Assembly: GCA_014843695.1 (NCBI GenBank)
Contig: CM026391.1
Coordinates: 19,358,871-19,422,870 of the forward strand
Direction: 5' to 3'
Source of the DNA: Archivesica marissinica
Lineage: Eukaryota > Mollusca > Bivalvia > Venerida > Vesicomyidae
DNA length: 64,000 nt
Part shown: positions 15,171 to 25,100 of the stretch, piece by piece
How the letters are laid out: every line of letters starts with the position of its first letter
Position numbering within the stretch: the first letter of the stretch is position 1
Made by a program: the position numbers and the translations under genes
Notes under the pieces: model-generated
What the model saw: only the letters and a program-made list of their open reading frames with translations
The model's database searches: none
Told to the model about the DNA's origin: nothing

Positions 15171-16492
15171 TTCAATGGTGTGCAGAGAGCTTAGCCCAAA
15201 GTGTACGTTAGATGACAGTTTAGTCACCTGACTTCAATGATGTACAGATAGATAAGCTTCAAGTGTGCATTAGATGATAGTTTAGCCACCTGACTTCAAT
15301 GATGTGCAGATAGTTAAGCCTCAAGTGTGCGTTAGATGACAGTTTAGCCACCTGACTTCAATGGTGTACAGATAGTTAAGCCTCAAGTGTGCGTTAGATG
15401 ACAGTTTAGCCACCTGACTTCAATGGTGTACATATATTTAATCCCCAAGTGTGCATTATTTGACAATTTAAAAAACTGACTTCAATGGTGTGCATATAGT
15501 TAAGCCCCAAGTGTACGTTAGATGACAATTTAGCCACCTGACTTCAATGGTGTGCATATATATAAACCCCAAGTGTGCATTATTTGACATTTTAACAATC
15601 TGACTTCAATGATGTGCAGAAAGTTATGCGACAAGTGTGCTTTATATGACAATTTAGCCACCTGACTTCAATGGTATGCATACAGTTATGCCCCAAGTGT
15701 GCATTAGACGACAATTTAGCCACCTGACTTCAATGGTGTGCAGATAGTTAAGCCTCAAGTGTGAGTTAGATGACAGTTTAGTCACCTGACTTCAATGATG
15801 TACAGATAGTTAAGCTTCAAGTGTGCGTTAAATGATAGCTTAGCCCCCTGACTTTAATGATGTGCAGAAATTTAAACCCCAAGTGTGAGTTAGATGACAA
15901 TTTAGCCACCTGACTTCAATGGTGTGCAGATAGTTAAGCCCAAAGTGTGAGTGAGATGACAATTTAGCCACCTGACTTCAATGGTGTACAGATAGTTAAG
16001 CCTCAAGTGTGCGTTAGATGACAGTTTAGCCACCTGACTTCAATGATGTGCAGATAATTAAGCCCCATGTGTGCATTAGATGACAGTTTAGCCACCTGAC
16101 TTCTTCAATGGTGTGCAGATAGTTAAGCCCAAAGTGTGCATTAGATGACAGTTTAGTCACCTTACGTCAATGATGTAGAGATAGTTAAGCTTCAAGTGTG
16201 CGTTAGATGACAATTTAGCCACCTGACTTCAATGGTGTGCATATATTTAAACCCCAAGTGTGCATTATTTGACAATTTAACAACCTGACTTCAATGGTGT
16301 GCAGAGAGTTAAGCCCCAAGTGTGCGTTAGATGACAATTTAGCCACTTGACTTCAATGGTGTGCATATATTTAAACCCCAAGTGTGCATTATTTGACAAT
16401 TTAACAACCGGAATTCAATGGTGTGCATATATTTAAACCCCAAGTGTGCATTATTTGACAATTTAACAACCTGACTTCAATAAGTATGTTAC

Positions 16493-18580
16493 GGGTTAAA
16501 GTACGGCTATACATTACCAAGACACGCTCCGGAGATAAGCTATGATAGCTACATCTCTATGAGGGGAAAGGGTTAAATACGGCTATACATTACCAAAACA
16601 CGCTCCAGAGATAAGCTATGATAGCTACATCTCTATGAGGGGGAAGGGTTAAAGTACGGCTATACATTACCCAGACACGCTCCGGAGATAAGCTATGATG
16701 GCTACATCTCTATGAGGGGGAAGGGTTAAAATATGGGTATACATTACCCAGACACGCTCCGGAGATAAGCTATGATAGCTACATCTCTATGGGGGGGAAG
16801 GGTTAAAGTACGGCTATACATTACCCAGACACGCTCCGGAGATAAGCTATGATAGCTACATCTCTATGAGGGGAAAGGGTTAAATACGGGTATACATTAC
16901 CCAGACAGGCTCCGGAGATAAGCTATGATAGCTACATCTCTATGAGGGGAAGGGTTAAAGTACGGCTATACATTACCCAGACACGCTCCGGAGATAAGCT
17001 ATGATAGCTACATCTCTATGGGGGGAAGGATTAAAGTACGGCTATAAATTACCCAGACACGCTCCGAAGATAAGCTATGATAGCTACATCTCTATGGGGG
17101 GAAGGATTAAAGTACGGCTATAAATTACCCAGACAGGCTCCGGAGATAAGCTATGATAGCTACATCTCTATGAGGGGGAAGGGTTAAAGTACGGCTATAC
17201 ATTACCCAGACACGCTCCGGAGATAAGCTATGATAGCTACATCTCTATGAGGGGGAAGGGTTAAAATACGGCTATACATTACCCAGACACGCTCCGGAGA
17301 TAAGCTATGATAGCTACATCTCTATGAGGGGAAAGGGTTAAAGTACGGCTATACATTACCCAGACAGGCTCCGGAGATAAGCTATGATAGCTACATCTCT
17401 ATGAGGGGAAAGGGTTAAATACGGGTATACATTACCCAGACAGGCTCCGGAGATAAGCTATGATAGCTACATCTCTATGAGGGGGAAGGGTTAAAGTACG
17501 GCTATACATTACCCAGACACGCTCCGGAGATAAGCTATGATAGCTACATCTCTATGAGGGGAAAGGGTTAAATACGGGTATACATTACCCAGACAGGCTC
17601 CGGAGATAAGCTATGATAGCTACATCTCTATGAGGGGGAAGGGTTAAAGTACGGCTATACATTACCCAGACAGGCTCCGGAGATAAGCTATGATAGCTAC
17701 ATCTCTATGAGGGGAAAGGGTTAAATACGTGTATACATTACCCAGACAGGCTCCGGAGATAAGCTATGATAGCTACATCTCTATGAGGGGGAAGGGTTAA
17801 AGTACGGCTATACATTACCCAGACACGCTCCGGAGATAAGCTATGATAGCTACATCTCTATGAGGGGAAAGGGTTAAAGTATGGCTATACATTACCCAGA
17901 CACGCTCCGGAGATAAGCTATGATATCTACATCTCTATGAGGGGAAAGGGTTAAATACGGGTATACATTACCCAGACACGCTCCGGAGATAAGCTATGAT
18001 AGCTACATCTCTATGAGGGGAAAGGGTTAAAGTACGGCTATACATTACCCAGACAGGCTCCGGAGATAAGCTATGATAGCTACATCTCTATGAGGGGAAA
18101 GGGTTAAAGTACGGCTATACATTACCCAGACACGCTCCGGAGATAAGCTATGATAGCTACATCTCTATGGGGGAAAGGATTAAAGTACGGCTATAAATTA
18201 CCCAGACACGCTCCGAAGATATCTACATCTCTATGGGGAAGGGTAAAATACGGGTATACATTACCCAGACAGGCTCCGGAGATAAGCTATGATAGCTACA
18301 TCTCTATGAGGGGGAAGGGTTAAAGTACGGCTATACATTACCCAGACAGGCTCCGGAGATAAGCTATGATAGCTACATCTCTATGAGGGGAAAGGGTTAA
18401 ATACGTGTATACATTACCCAGACAGGCTCCGGAGATAAGCTATGATAGCTACATCTCTATGGGGGGGAAGGGTTAAAGTATGGCTATACATTACCCAGAC
18501 ACGCTCCGGAGATATGCTATGATAGCTACATCTCTATGAGGGGAAGGGTTAAAGTATGGCTATACATTACCCAGACACGC
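16493..18580. repeat. 76-77-bp satellite
   Basis: About 27 tandem copies of a unit running GGGTTAAAGTACGGCTATAC, then ATTACCCAGACACGCTCCGG, then AGATAAGCTATGATAGCTAC, then ATCTCTATGAGGGG. Two flavours intermingle: AAGTACGGC with ACACGCTCC, and AATACGGGT with ACAGGCTCC. Each unit carries the small palindrome GCTAT-G-ATAGC. One unit near 18210 has an internal deletion. The array stops mid-unit at 18580. It has no visible similarity to the neighbouring 62-bp satellite. Confidence 0.96.
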
Positions 18581-19084
18581 TTAATAGCAAGCTTAATAAC
18601 AAGCTTAATAGCAAATTCCAAAATTAGTTTCATAAAATATGGTATGAAATCAGCACGAGCAGAAGATCCTTTTTTATCACATTACCATAGTAACCGTAAA
18701 TTTGAAAACCATACATTTCTGTTTGACAGTATATATTTAAGCCGCATCACATGCAGGTGCATTCATACACCGTATTAAATAGTCCCTGATAATCCAACAA
18801 CTGCACGCAAATAATCAACACAATACGTTTAATCACTGTATGCCACTTGTGCAAATATAAACATTTTATTGATCTAAGCAGTTGATTTACAACAAACAGA
18901 GCATGGATAATAATAACATGTATATGTCGAATGTGTATTGCAAGCTGTCAATGTCATGTTGCAACCAATCAGAATCCTTCCCGGTGTTATTACACGTGTG
19001 GACATATAAGAAAATATGTGATGGTTGTATATTTCATTGAAAAATGCGGATATCTACAATAATTATTTAAAAACATGAATACAT
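18581..19084. other. intergenic, nothing recognised
   Basis: AT-rich sequence with no convincing coding frame or known repeat. It begins with three short related words (CTTAATAGCAAG, CTTAATAACAAG, CTTAATAGCAAA) directly after the satellite, perhaps a decayed short repeat. Confidence 0.6.
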
Positions 19085-19335
19085 TGCTTTAAGTTTATTT
19101 ATAGTCGATTTCCTGGTTGCCCATACGAGTGATGAGCAGTTTACCGAACAACACCATTCCTGGGCAGGCTCCAGCGGTTAACCAGTACTTGGTGCACCAA
19201 CCTCCGTACGCAACTGCCAACATTTTCATACAAAGAGACACGGTCTGAGAGGGGGCTCGAATCCCGTGACCATCAATGATGATAGGTTACAGTGGTATAC
19301 AAGTCAGTGACCTTAACCGCTCGACCACGGAGGCA
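19085..19335 (-). mobile_element. tRNA-derived SINE, family A, copy 1
   Basis: Read on the minus strand, the element starts GCCTCCGTGGTCGAGCGG, an A-box-like sequence, followed by GGGATTCGAGCCCC, a B-box-like sequence. A tRNA-unrelated body follows (GCTCCAGCGGTTAACC on the plus strand). It is flanked by the direct repeat GAATACAT at 19077-19084 and 19336-19343, which fits a target-site duplication. Its 251-bp length is close to the 247 bp of the second copy. The head resembles Ser/Leu tRNA, but it is not a functional tRNA gene. Confidence 0.8.
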
Positions 19336-19829
19336 GAATACATCTTGGATACATTGGATATTACGGTACATCTACACAATACATCTTATATGATGCCACG
19401 CTCGACTGAACATTTTCCCCTGTTCATGCTATTACAGATTGCAAGAAAACATAAAAAAGTAAATAAGCATCTATACATTTACACTTCTACTTTTCGTTCA
19501 CATACCCGTAAATACATACAAGAACATACATACATACATACATGTAAGTGCAACATTTGGGCAATAAATTAGTGCTAAACGAAGTACACACGGGGACAAT
19601 CACATGATATTAGTGCTAAACGAAGTACACACGGGGACAATCACATGATATTAAGTTTTAGTAATGAAGGTTAGAAACAGGCTACATCAACACAGAGAAA
19701 TATTACAGATTTAAATTGTATTGAATAAAATGTTATCGGAAAATGAGTCGCATAGAAATGTTACTATAGAAAACCATTATCAATGTATAGATTTTGTTTC
19801 ACTCATTATCAAGTTGTGTCTATGTAATA
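19336..19829. other. intergenic with a short tandem duplication
   Basis: No gene recognised. A 41-bp unit beginning AGTGCTAAACGAAGTACACA is present twice in tandem at about 19569-19651. A short (ACAT)n run lies near 19525-19545. Confidence 0.65.
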
Positions 19830-20376
19830 CAGAGCTCATTCTAGGTGGCGATTTGGACGAAATAGTCGCCCTAGGGATCCTGACTTCACCCCCTGCGGGG
19901 GGGCCCCATTTCTCCCTAAAAATATTTTTTTTTACACTTTTCATATAAATTGTGTCCAGTAAGATATACTGGCCCATTATAAAGCACTCCTTCTATTCAA
20001 ATGTTGTATTTAATGGTCATACTGTGCATTTTAACCATATGTTGTTAAATTTATTAAATAACGACATTTAATGACGTTCTCACTTCTACCAAAATTTATG
20101 TTATATATGTTATATTTCGGGTTTTACGCCTGCATCAGCACCATTTCGGGCTATATCGCCGGCGGGCAGTTTATTTAACAACACCTTTCCTGGACAGGCT
20201 CCAGCAGTTAACCAGTACTTGGGTACACCAACCTCCGTAAGAAACTGCCAACTTTTTCATATAAATGAGACACGGTCTGAGCGTGATGATAGGTTACAGT
20301 GGTATACAAGTCAACGACCGTAACCACTCGACCACGGAGGCGGACCCCCAAAATTTATGACCAACAATGAACCCTG
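19830..20376. mobile_element. MITE with CAGGG-type ends, copy 1 (interrupted)
   Basis: The left end CAGAGCTCATTCTAGG and the right end ATGAACCCTG are imperfect inverted repeats of each other. The interior has the family word TCAAATGTTGTATTTAATGG. The right part is split from the rest by a SINE inserted at 20101-20347: CCAAAATTTATG occurs on both sides of the insert (20089-20100 and 20348-20359). Without the SINE and one repeat copy the element is about 288 bp. CAGGG-type termini are seen in hAT-like elements, but no 8-bp target duplication was confirmed, so superfamily is open. Confidence 0.75.
20101..20347 (-). mobile_element. tRNA-derived SINE, family A, copy 2, nested in a MITE
   Basis: Same head on the minus strand as the copy at 19085 (GCCTCCGTGGTCGAG) and the same body (TTAACCAGTACTTGG on plus). 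The B-box segment is deleted, leaving TCTGAGCGTGATGATAGG. The AT-rich tail faces 20101. A perfect 12-bp target-site duplication, CCAAAATTTATG, brackets it, so its limits are well defined. Loss of the B box should make this copy unable to drive its own transcription. Confidence 0.87.
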
Positions 20377-20591
20377 CAGTAACAAACAAGAATGCGATGC
20401 CGTCCTGGAATGCCTGCCCGATACAAACCAGGCAATTGAGCAATCGCATTTAATTTGACCTACTGACCTAGTTTTTGGAGGAGTATGTCTGTAAATATTA
20501 AAATGTATTATATCACCCAAATAGTCTGTCCAAAGTAACACTACTCAGGGATTTATCACAATGAAGTATATATATACATATATATATACAT

Positions 20592-20826
20592 TGTGGAAGT
20601 CGTGATAGCGCAGTGGATGCGCGTTCGCTTCAGGTGCGAAAGGTCCGGAGTTTGAGCCCCACTGGAGCCGTTACGATTGTGCCCTTAGGCAAGGCATTTA
20701 AATTCCACGTTGCCTCTTCTCTCTCCCTTGTGGCGATGGATTCCATCAGGAATGAGGTCTCGAGAGTGATTTATATAAGTTGAAATAACTTGTTTCGCAA
20801 TCGAGCTAAAATAAATTTGTATAAAC
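20592..20826 (+). mobile_element. tRNA-derived SINE, family B, copy 1
   Basis: A-box-like TAGCGCAGTGGATGCG is followed by B-box-like GGAGTTTGAGCCCC, then a body containing TGTGCCCTTAGGCAAGGCA and the 3' words TTTCGCAATCGAGC. It is flanked by TATATATACAT on both sides (20581-20591 and 20827-20837), a target-site duplication in AT-rich DNA. Related copies lie at 35101-35337 (plus) and 39690-39973 (minus). The central core resembles cores shared by many invertebrate SINEs; superfamily not verified. Confidence 0.88.
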
Positions 20827-20837
20827 TATATATACAT

Positions 20838-21178
20838 ACTTCCACTAATACAAAATCACAAGTTCCCATCACAAACATGAACACAGGTTTACAATGTTGA
20901 TCATTTGTTAAAATCTATGCAATTATAATTTATAAATGTTTTAACTCTGCAATCTAGCAGTGAAAATAACAACGAAATCTATCATGAATTTTCATTCGTA
21001 ATGACACCATTCTAATGAAATTCCAGGCAATGTTTTCAGTTATAAATAAGAAGAAAAAAACATTAATGAACTGTCGTCTGCTACAATTATTTGAACTATT
21101 TATAGATTTTAACTTACCCAGCATGCAGAGTTAAATTAGTCCTGATTATATTTCATCACGAATTCACAACTGGCAAAG
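20838..21178. other. intergenic, nothing recognised
   Basis: AT-rich DNA without coding potential or a repeat that I recognise. Confidence 0.6.
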
Positions 21179-21405
21179 TTAACCCTTCACCTGCCAAATA
21201 AATTGGACGGAATGTGCAAACAACATAGATCCAGATCAGCCACTGATATATGCTGCGTCTGATCAGAATCTATGCTGTTTGCTATTCAGACACGTGTTTT
21301 AGCTCCACTATCTGAATAGCAAACAGCATATAGCCTGATCAGACTGCACAGACAGGCTCTATGCTGTTTGCAAAAGCGAATCGTTGTGATTGGCAGATGT
21401 GTTAA
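21179..21405. mobile_element. TTAA-flanked foldback MITE, copy 1
   Basis: Begins TTAACCCTTCACCTGCCAA and ends with the imperfect inverse TTGGCAGATGTGTTAA. A TTAA at each end fits the piggyBac-type target duplication. Inside, 21271-21290 and 21311-21330 form a perfect 20-bp stem (TGCTGTTTGCTATTCAGA pairs with TCTGAATAGCAAACAGCA) around a 20-nt loop. A second inverted pair (AGATCCAGATCAGC and GCGTCTGATCAGAATCT) lies to its left. It is non-coding. A relative lies at 35076-35553. Confidence 0.82.
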
Positions 21406-21521
21406 TTAATGGGTATTCTATGATGATCAGTATTAGCCACAGTTGCAATATAAATAAGAATTTTCAAAAGGTGACAAAAAAAACAGCTACGCTTAGTCAC
21501 CAATTGTTAACTTATTGGCTC

Positions 21522-21851
21522 CAGGGCTCAATCTGGAGGGTGACATGGATGAAGTAGTCGCACTAGGGACCCTGACTTCAGCTACACTGTCCATTGTAAA
21601 GCATTCAAATGTTGTATTTAATGGTCCCATTGTGTATTTTAACCATATTTTTGTTTTATTTATTTTACAACGATTGCGAAGCAAGTTTTAACAACTTATA
21701 TTAATCACTCTCGTTGGCGCGGATGAAAGCGTATATGTGGTCATTCGTGTGGGAGGAAACCGGAGTACCCGGAGAAAACCATCCTGTCCGACATGGCGAC
21801 AACCGTACCATTTAAGGACGCAATCTAAATTCTGACCTAGGTTGAGCCCTG
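21522..21851. mobile_element. MITE with CAGGG-type ends, copy 2
   Basis: Ends CAGGGCTCAATCTGGAGG and CCTAGGTTGAGCCCTG are clear terminal inverted repeats. It shares TCAAATGTTGTATTTAATGG with the other copies. Relative to those it lacks part of the middle and has gained about 100 bp. The gained part includes GGGAGGAAACCGGAGTACCC (from 21751), a word I recall as common in marine invertebrate repeats. Possible minus-strand AATAAA signals for EMC7 lie inside, near 21657-21668. Confidence 0.72.
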
Positions 21852-22037
21852 GGTTAAGATCACTTTTACTGGGAAGAATTTGAAACCTGTAAATGCCATC
21901 AGAAGTTCAAGAACCTTGGAACCGTAGAACAAACAATGCACAAGTACCATCGACTTATACAAGGACGTGTCCACTTCTAGAACCAAGATGATTAATTATA
22001 CAATATAAAATTAAAAGAACGATAAAATATTGCACTG

Positions 22038-22163
22038 TTATCTCCTCTTGCTTGGTTTGGACCCGGCTTTCGATGAGCCGCCACCCAGCCAACCTGCCAA
22101 CATCTCAGACATATCCGGTAGACTAGATTTATCGTTCAACGCTTTCATCTGGGACTGCATTTC
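22038..22163 (-). CDS. EMC7: EMC7 exon 4 and stop
   Basis: Acceptor GATTTTCAG/GAAATG. It encodes 41 residues ([20 protein letters not shown], then a Gly/Ser/Lys-rich tail ending KPSKRR) and stop TAA at 22040-22038. The cytosolic tail matches the EMC7 pattern E-M-x-x-x-M, LPD(M/V)SE, and a basic end. No canonical polyadenylation signal was found close to the stop. Confidence 0.94.
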   Translation of the reverse strand, partial: EMQSQMKALNDKSSLPDMSEMLAGWLGGGSSKAGSKPSKRR

Positions 22164-25100
22164 CTGAAAATCATCACAAGACGAAAGTAGTGATCGACGT
22201 TCATTCTATTTTATATTGAAATATATTTCAAACTGACATGGTTGATCAGCGCACAAACCTGTCAAAATTGACACGTTGACACGCTACAGGAAGTAAAGAA
22301 ATAGTACCGAGTGCGCATGCGTTATTTGTAAGTTCTCTGCGTTACATCGTATAGCTGAGAACAAATGTCTTAACACGGCTTGTGCACACAAAATACAGAG
22401 CGGATTAAGCAAGTATTTCGTGCAGAAATATGTACATGAAAGTGGGGAATTGTGTGTGATAATCACTTCTACGCTATGACAACTGTCTAAGGACCCAGTT
22501 ACGATACGTTTTTTTCAGGTTTGATACGGGCACATGACCGTATCAAACCAGGAAACGTAATATCAGGCTGGAAAACACAGTGTATCAACCTGGGTGGTGG
22601 ACAGTATTGTGGTAGGCAAAATGGCCAAAAATAGGCTAAAATTCCTAGCCAAGTTAAGTAATAATACCATATAAAACCGTACTGATATTGTTTTATTTGA
22701 ACTTTTAAAGCGACACTACATCAGTGAAAACGCAATTTTATACAGAATGTAATTTTCTATTATATAAAAATTGACTATTTCAACTAATAAACAAGCGTCG
22801 TATACGCGGTTTGTTGACATAACAAAATAATGTAAACAGGGTGGACATACATGTGTAATACAACCTGCGTATCCCGAATAACGAGATTTATGGTACAGAT
22901 TTACCATTATATCTCACATTTGTGCCTATGCATATTTATTTGTAGACTAATCTTAGTTAAATTTAGCATCTCTAAGCGACAGTATCAAGTGTTTAGTATT
23001 GACTACAATGACAACGAAATGTCAATTCAGGAGCGTGGATAACTGGTATATGAAATCCTATATTCACTTTTGAAAGTTTGTACACCACAAAAACACTGTT
23101 TATTGATTCAATATTTGTGTTCGAATGTATTTGAAAGAATTTGTAGTAGCAATGCATTTATACGCGAACAATGCATTTTGTTGGCTTTTTGCGATGTAGT
23201 GTCACCTTAATGCAAACTAAAGGAAATTCATCTATGGGCATTATTTTGATATTTTCTTGTTTGTATTTGCAACTAAAATATCAACTTTGAATAACACGAT
23301 TTTCAAATACAGATAAATTGCAGATTTCTAATTGGATGAAACACTGTAAACCGTGTAATGAATACCTTGAATTAAGACTTACAATTTGCATATCAACACA
23401 TATTAAAAGCATTATAGAACAGTGTGACTCGTGGAAATGTACCTTTTGTGCATCTGGATCGGCTGCATTCATCATCTTTGGTAAAATCATGATCAAAACA
23501 AGCGGTAACACCATGGTCAACACCTGGAATACATGTATATACAGAATATGAACAAAACTAGCAGTAAAACCATGGTCAACACCTGGAATACATGTATATA
23601 CATAATATGATCAAAACTAGCAGTAAAACCATGGTCAACACCTGGAATACATGTATATACAGAATATGAACAAAACTAGCAGTAAAACCATGGTCAACAC
23701 CTGGAATACATGTATATACAGAATATGAACTAGCAGTAAAACCATGGTCAACACCTGGAATACATGTATATACATAATATGAACAAAACTAGCAGTAAAA
23801 CCATGGTCAACACCTGGAATACATGTATATACAGAATATGATCAAAACTAGCAGTAAAACCATGGTCAACACCTGGAATACATGTATATACAAAATATGA
23901 TCAAAACTAGCAGTAAAACCATGGTCAACACCTGGAATACATGTATATATAGATTATGAACTAGCAGTAAAACCATGGTCTACACCTGGAATACATGTAT
24001 ATACAGAATATGAACAAGCAGTAAAACCATGGTCAACACCTGGAATACATGTATATACAGAATATGAACAAAACTAGCAGTAAAACCATTGTCTACACCT
24101 GGAATACATGTATATACAGAATATGAACTAGCAGTAAAACCATGGTCAACACCTGGAATACATGTATATACAGAATTATGAATATGAACAAAACTAGCAG
24201 TAACACCATGGTCAACACCTGGAATACATGTATATACAGAATATGATCAAAACTAGCAGTAAAACCATGGTCAACACCTGGAATACATGTATATACATAA
24301 TATGAACAAAACTAGCAGTAAAACCATGGTCAACACCTGGAATACATGTATATACAGAATATGAACAAAACTAGCAGTAAAAACCATGGTCAACACCTGG
24401 AATACATGTATATACAGAATATGAATAAAACTAGCAGGAAAACCATGGTCAACACATGGAATACATGTATATACAGAATATGAAACAAAACTAGCAGTAA
24501 AACCATGGTCAACACCTGGAATACATGTATATACAGATATGAACAAAACTAGCAGTAAAACCATGGTCAACACCTGGAATACATGTATATACAGAATATG
24601 AATAAAACTAGCAGTAAAACCATGGTCAACACCTGGAATACATGTATATACATAATATGAACTAGCAGTAAAACCATGGTCAACACCTGGAATACATGTA
24701 TATACAGAATATGAACAAAACTAGCAGTAAACAAAGGTAAACAGTCACATGCAATACTTTGAATGTTTTTAAATTCGAATGATGCATGTGCTCACAGCTT
24801 TACTCTAATGACATACATAAATTCGAATGATGCATGTGCTCACAGCTTTACTCTAATGACATACATAAATTCGAATGATGCATGTGCTCACAGCTTTACT
24901 CTAATGACATACATAAATTCGAATGATGCATGTGCTCACAGCTTTACTCTAATGACATACATAAATTCGAATGATGCATGTGCTCACAGCTTTACGCATC
25001 TTTCTTAACATTTTTACTTGAACATTGTTGAGAAATCATAATCATATTTTGTCTAGAATCGTCTCATTTGTTCAGCTCTCTTCATACACGCAGCTCCGTT

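Larger units (their letters stand above)
1..16480. repeat. 62-bp satellite array, left copy
   Basis: About 265 head-to-tail copies of a 62-bp monomer. Successive starts at 1, 63 and 125 give the period directly. A typical unit opens CCCCAAGTGTGCATTAGATG and ends near GTGCAGATAGTTAAG. Units differ by substitutions (for example GCATTATTTG versus GCGTTAGATG), rarely by indels. The array ends abruptly at about 16480 in the words CTGACTTCAA. Because 62 is not a multiple of 3, translation drifts through all frames, so the short open frames inside are not genes. No family name is assigned. Confidence 0.97.

Noticed and set aside
1..16480. CRISPR-like array
   Set aside because: Units are contiguous with no unique spacers, the period is 62 bp throughout, and the sequence is eukaryotic.
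18536..18778. 80-residue plus-strand frame at the end of the 76-bp satellite
   Set aside because: It begins in the repeat and runs into AT-rich DNA; no motif or splice context.
19085..20347. tRNA genes on the minus strand
   Set aside because: A- and B-box-like words exist but no cloverleaf can be completed; target duplications and tails show SINEs.
19276..20541. Several short frames near 19276, 19721 and 20311
   Set aside because: They overlap SINE and MITE copies and have no recognisable protein features.
24271..24573. 100-residue minus-strand protein [10 protein letters not shown]...
   Set aside because: It is the decoy-acceptor minisatellite read through five units. Its likeness to the EMC7 membrane segment reflects origin, not a separate gene.
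24763..25008. 81-residue repeat protein
   Set aside because: A product of the 48-bp minisatellite inside an intron of a gene on the other strand.
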